Positions 31,868 to 33,499 of a stretch of 33,499 bases of DNA are shown here, one piece after another. Source of the DNA: Methanobacteriota archaeon (lineage in GTDB: Archaea; Halobacteriota; Methanosarcinia; Methanosarcinales; Methanosarcinaceae); assembly GCA_016841265.1 (NCBI GenBank), contig JAENZL010000012.1, positions 17,887-51,385 on the forward strand, written 5' to 3'. The translations under genes and the position numbers were made by a program. The notes beneath the pieces were generated by a model that was not told the DNA's origin, ran no database searches, and saw nothing but the letters and a program-made list of their open reading frames with translations. Position 1 is the stretch's first letter, and each line of letters starts with the position of its first letter.

Positions 31868-32398
31868 CTAATAAAACATACAGTTGAAGGATGAAGTGAG
31901 GTCCAGATTTTGTAAAGCTTTTGTTCCCTTCTCTTTTCTCATGTCTCTGCAGATGACAAGTTTTTTGCCCTCGGCTGTCAGGGTGTTTGCGTAGTCCAGG
32001 AAGGCATCGTAAAAGGCCATTTTGTAGTCCAGGCGTTCCCGGGAGGCTTTTCCGTTCGGAAAGTAGATGTTCATAAGGGTGAAGTCTTCGTAGTCAGCCC
32101 TGATGAAGCGGCCCTCACTGTCAAAATCTTCGATCCCCATGCCAGTCTCAATGTTAAGGGGTTTTTCCTTAGAAAAGAGACCTACCCCGCTGTAGCCCTT
32201 CCGCTCGGCAGAGACGAAGTAGTTGTGGTAGCCGGGGATGTTCTTGGCTTCTCTCGGGAGCTTGTCAGGAGAAGCTTTGGTTTCCTGGATGCCTATGATG
32301 TCGAATTTCTGCTCCAGCAAAAGCTCAAGGAAGCCCTTTTTCATAGCAGCCCGAAGCCCGTTTACGTTCCAGGAGATGATTTTGTAGTTGCCTGGCAT
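31868..32398 (-). pseudogene. Truncated second copy of exodeoxyribonuclease III
   Basis: Residues 1 to about 151 are nearly identical to the intact xth at 25963-26745 (about six substitutions, no indel). Similarity ends abruptly at about 31943 (26290 in the full gene), within the catalytic GDVN motif. The frame then reads about 25 unrelated residues to a stop at 31868. The metal-binding Asp/Asn and the C-terminal SDH motif are lost, so activity is not expected. The same GAGGA ribosome binding site and promoter are present, so it may still be expressed as a short protein. It is the end of a larger duplicated segment. Confidence 0.9.
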
Positions 32399-32422
32399 TT
32401 TTGTGTCCTCAAGTTTCCTCAA

Positions 32423-32863
32423 TGTTTACTATCTCAATATATCTCAATATATCTGGCAACTCGGTAATATTTGTAATGTCTCACAGGATAAAAAAGTAGG
32501 GATCTCAGCTATGAACTAAGGTTGCAAACCGGAAAGTCAACAGGGATCATCATTTTTAAATTAGTTATAATTTTGTATTGACATCTCTAATTATTTATTT
32601 AGAACCTATTAAATAAAATCGTAAGTTTTTAGTAAGATTTAAAGTCTCACTATGTATTGAATTTTTTGAGTATGTTTATTCCTTATTGGATGGTGCATAA
32701 TCGTAACCCAGGAAACAGAAAGATGCGATAGCAGTCCAGAACTTACTTGGATGCACTCAATGTCTCAATAACACAATCAAATAAAGTTCAAAGTCAGAAA
32801 TAACTTTGCAGCTTACTATAATTCAGATGATTGCTACAAACAATAATTATTGCAGTGTTTATT
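32423..32863. other. Duplicated divergent promoter region
   Basis: Equivalent of 26770-27229. The 75 bp next to the truncated xth are almost unchanged, including the CTCAATATAT repeat; the half next to the beta-helix gene is clearly more diverged. I see no gene in it. Confidence 0.65.
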
Positions 32864-33499
32864 ATGTGGGAAGTCAAAAGAATCAGTATAACTTTTTTAG
32901 TATTGATGCTTGCGTTCAACCTGACAATTGCAGGCAATGTAGCTGCTGCAACGATTTTTGTGGATGACGACGGACCGGCAGATTTCACGACAATTCAAGC
33001 AGCCCTGAACAGCTCAAGCCCCGGAGATGAAATCATCATCAAACCAGGCACGTATACGGAAAATCTAGACGTGGATAAAGCTAACATAACAATAAGATCC
33101 AACTCAGGAAACCCTTTCGACACTACAGTTCAGGCAGCCAGTATCTCAGACCACGTTTTTCATGTCACTGCAAACGGAGTAAAAATTAGCGGGTTTAGCA
33201 TAACGGGAGCTAGTGCCATCAATTGTGCCGGAATCTATCTTGAAGGAGTTGAAGATTGCCTCATTGAAAATAACATAGCATCGAACAACGAGTACGGCAT
33301 CTGGCTGTACTATTCGAGCAGCAACATGCTTTCTAATAACACAGCATCGAACAACGACGACGGCATCCGGCTGGACTCTTCGAGCAGCAACACGCTTTCT
33401 AATAACACAGCATCGAACAACGATGACGGCATCTGGCTGTACTATTCGAGCAGCAACATGCTTTCTAATAACACAGCATCGAACAACGACGACGGCATC
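32864..33499 (+). CDS. Second beta-helix surface protein, 3' end beyond window
   Basis: Open from ATG 32864 to the window edge (212 codons), a paralogue of the gene at 27230. A signal peptide (ISITFLVLMLAFNLTIAG-like, here RISITFLVLMLAFNLTI) is followed by IFVDDDGPADFTTIQAALNS and the TYTENLDVDKANITIRSNSG block. From about residue 135 there are 22-residue rungs of the type ASNNDDGIWLYYSSSNMLSN, encoded by 66-bp units that are almost identical to each other, more so than in the first copy. It should be a secreted beta-helix protein; whether it keeps the C-terminal domains of its paralogue cannot be seen. It shares a duplicated divergent promoter region with the truncated xth copy. Confidence 0.85.
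   Translation, partial: MWEVKRISITFLVLMLAFNLTIAGNVAAATIFVDDDGPADFTTIQAALNSSSPGDEIIIKPGTYTENLDVDKANITIRSNSGNPFDTTVQAASISDHVFHVTANGVKISGFSITGASAINCAGIYLEGVEDCLIENNIASNNEYGIWLYYSSSNMLSNNTASNNDDGIRLDSSSSNTLSNNTASNNDDGIWLYYSSSNMLSNNTASNNDDGI
33283..33499 (+). repeat. 66-bp tandem repeats encoding beta-helix rungs
   Basis: At least three nearly identical 66-bp units, with exact words such as AATAACACAGCATCGAACAA and CTGTACTATTCGAGCAGCAA, run to the window edge. Each encodes one 22-residue rung. The high DNA identity points to recent expansion or homogenisation. Confidence 0.85.

Larger units (their letters stand above)
31943..33499. repeat. Second copy of the xth-spacer-beta-helix segment
   Basis: Collinear with 26290 to at least about 27700: the 5' 455 bp of xth, the whole divergent spacer and the start of the beta-helix gene. 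The xth start is at 26745 and 32398, and the beta-helix start is at 27230 and 32864, so the spacers differ by only 19 bp. The left junction is sharp, inside xth. The right junction lies outside the window. Divergence rises from the xth promoter toward the beta-helix repeats. Confidence 0.88.

Noticed and set aside
32794-32988. 64-codon minus-strand frame, with a counterpart at 27106-27303
   Set aside because: Antisense to the signal-peptide region of the two beta-helix genes; no ribosome binding site or independent support.

Overview
The window comes from a methanogenic archaeon, almost certainly Methanosarcina or a close relative. The evidence is archaeal information genes (L21e, RNA polymerase subunit F, KsgA, Pus10, TrmY, Trm1), a MsvR regulator (a methanogen-restricted family), TATA-box promoters, strong Shine-Dalgarno sites, and large secreted beta-helix proteins with PGF-pre-PGF type domains. 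Spacers are long, AT-rich and unusually full of short tandem repeats. No tRNA, rRNA, CRISPR array, transposase or phage gene was recognised.

Layout. (1) 1-2002: a truncated acidic protein with 11-residue repeats and a membrane/coiled-coil protein, both unassigned. (2) 2036-8795, all minus strand: a translation and RNA block. Read in transcription order it is trmY and pus10 (tRNA T-arm m1-pseudouridine), then rpl21e, rpoF, a DUF655 protein, ksgA and a HemK2/Mtq2-type methyltransferase. (3) 9003-15902, plus strand: metallophosphoesterase, MgtC/DUF4010-type membrane protein, a lipoprotein with a cupredoxin-like domain that seems to have lost its copper ligands, trm1, a winged-helix regulator and a DUF2110-like protein. 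(4) 16205-24159: an envelope-stress neighbourhood. MsvR (minus) is divergent from pspA-pspAA (plus); a universal stress protein and a YbaY-like lipoprotein follow; then htpX and pspAB (minus) and an ABC-2 type exporter pair (plus). (5) 24411-25917: a LysE-type exporter and a flavodoxin-like protein with foreign-looking codon use. (6) 25963-33499: exonuclease III and a divergent, secreted beta-helix protein, a TPR membrane protein, and then a second copy of the exoIII/beta-helix unit in which exoIII is truncated and the beta-helix gene runs off the window.

The most interesting region is 16205-24159. PspA, its small partner PspAA, the protease HtpX and the PspA-associated protein PspAB lie within about 7 kb. 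A perfect TTCGCA-N4-TGCGAA dyad sits between msvR and pspA and closely resembles the operator reported for MsvR proteins. This suggests, but does not prove, redox-linked control of a phage-shock-like membrane maintenance system. The other notable themes are the segmental duplication that pairs a surface-protein gene with a broken exoIII copy, and the different short tandem array in nearly every spacer (11-, 13/14-, 14-, 15-, 21-, 23-, 25-, 27- and 34-bp units), one of which resembles the 3' end of the gene before it.
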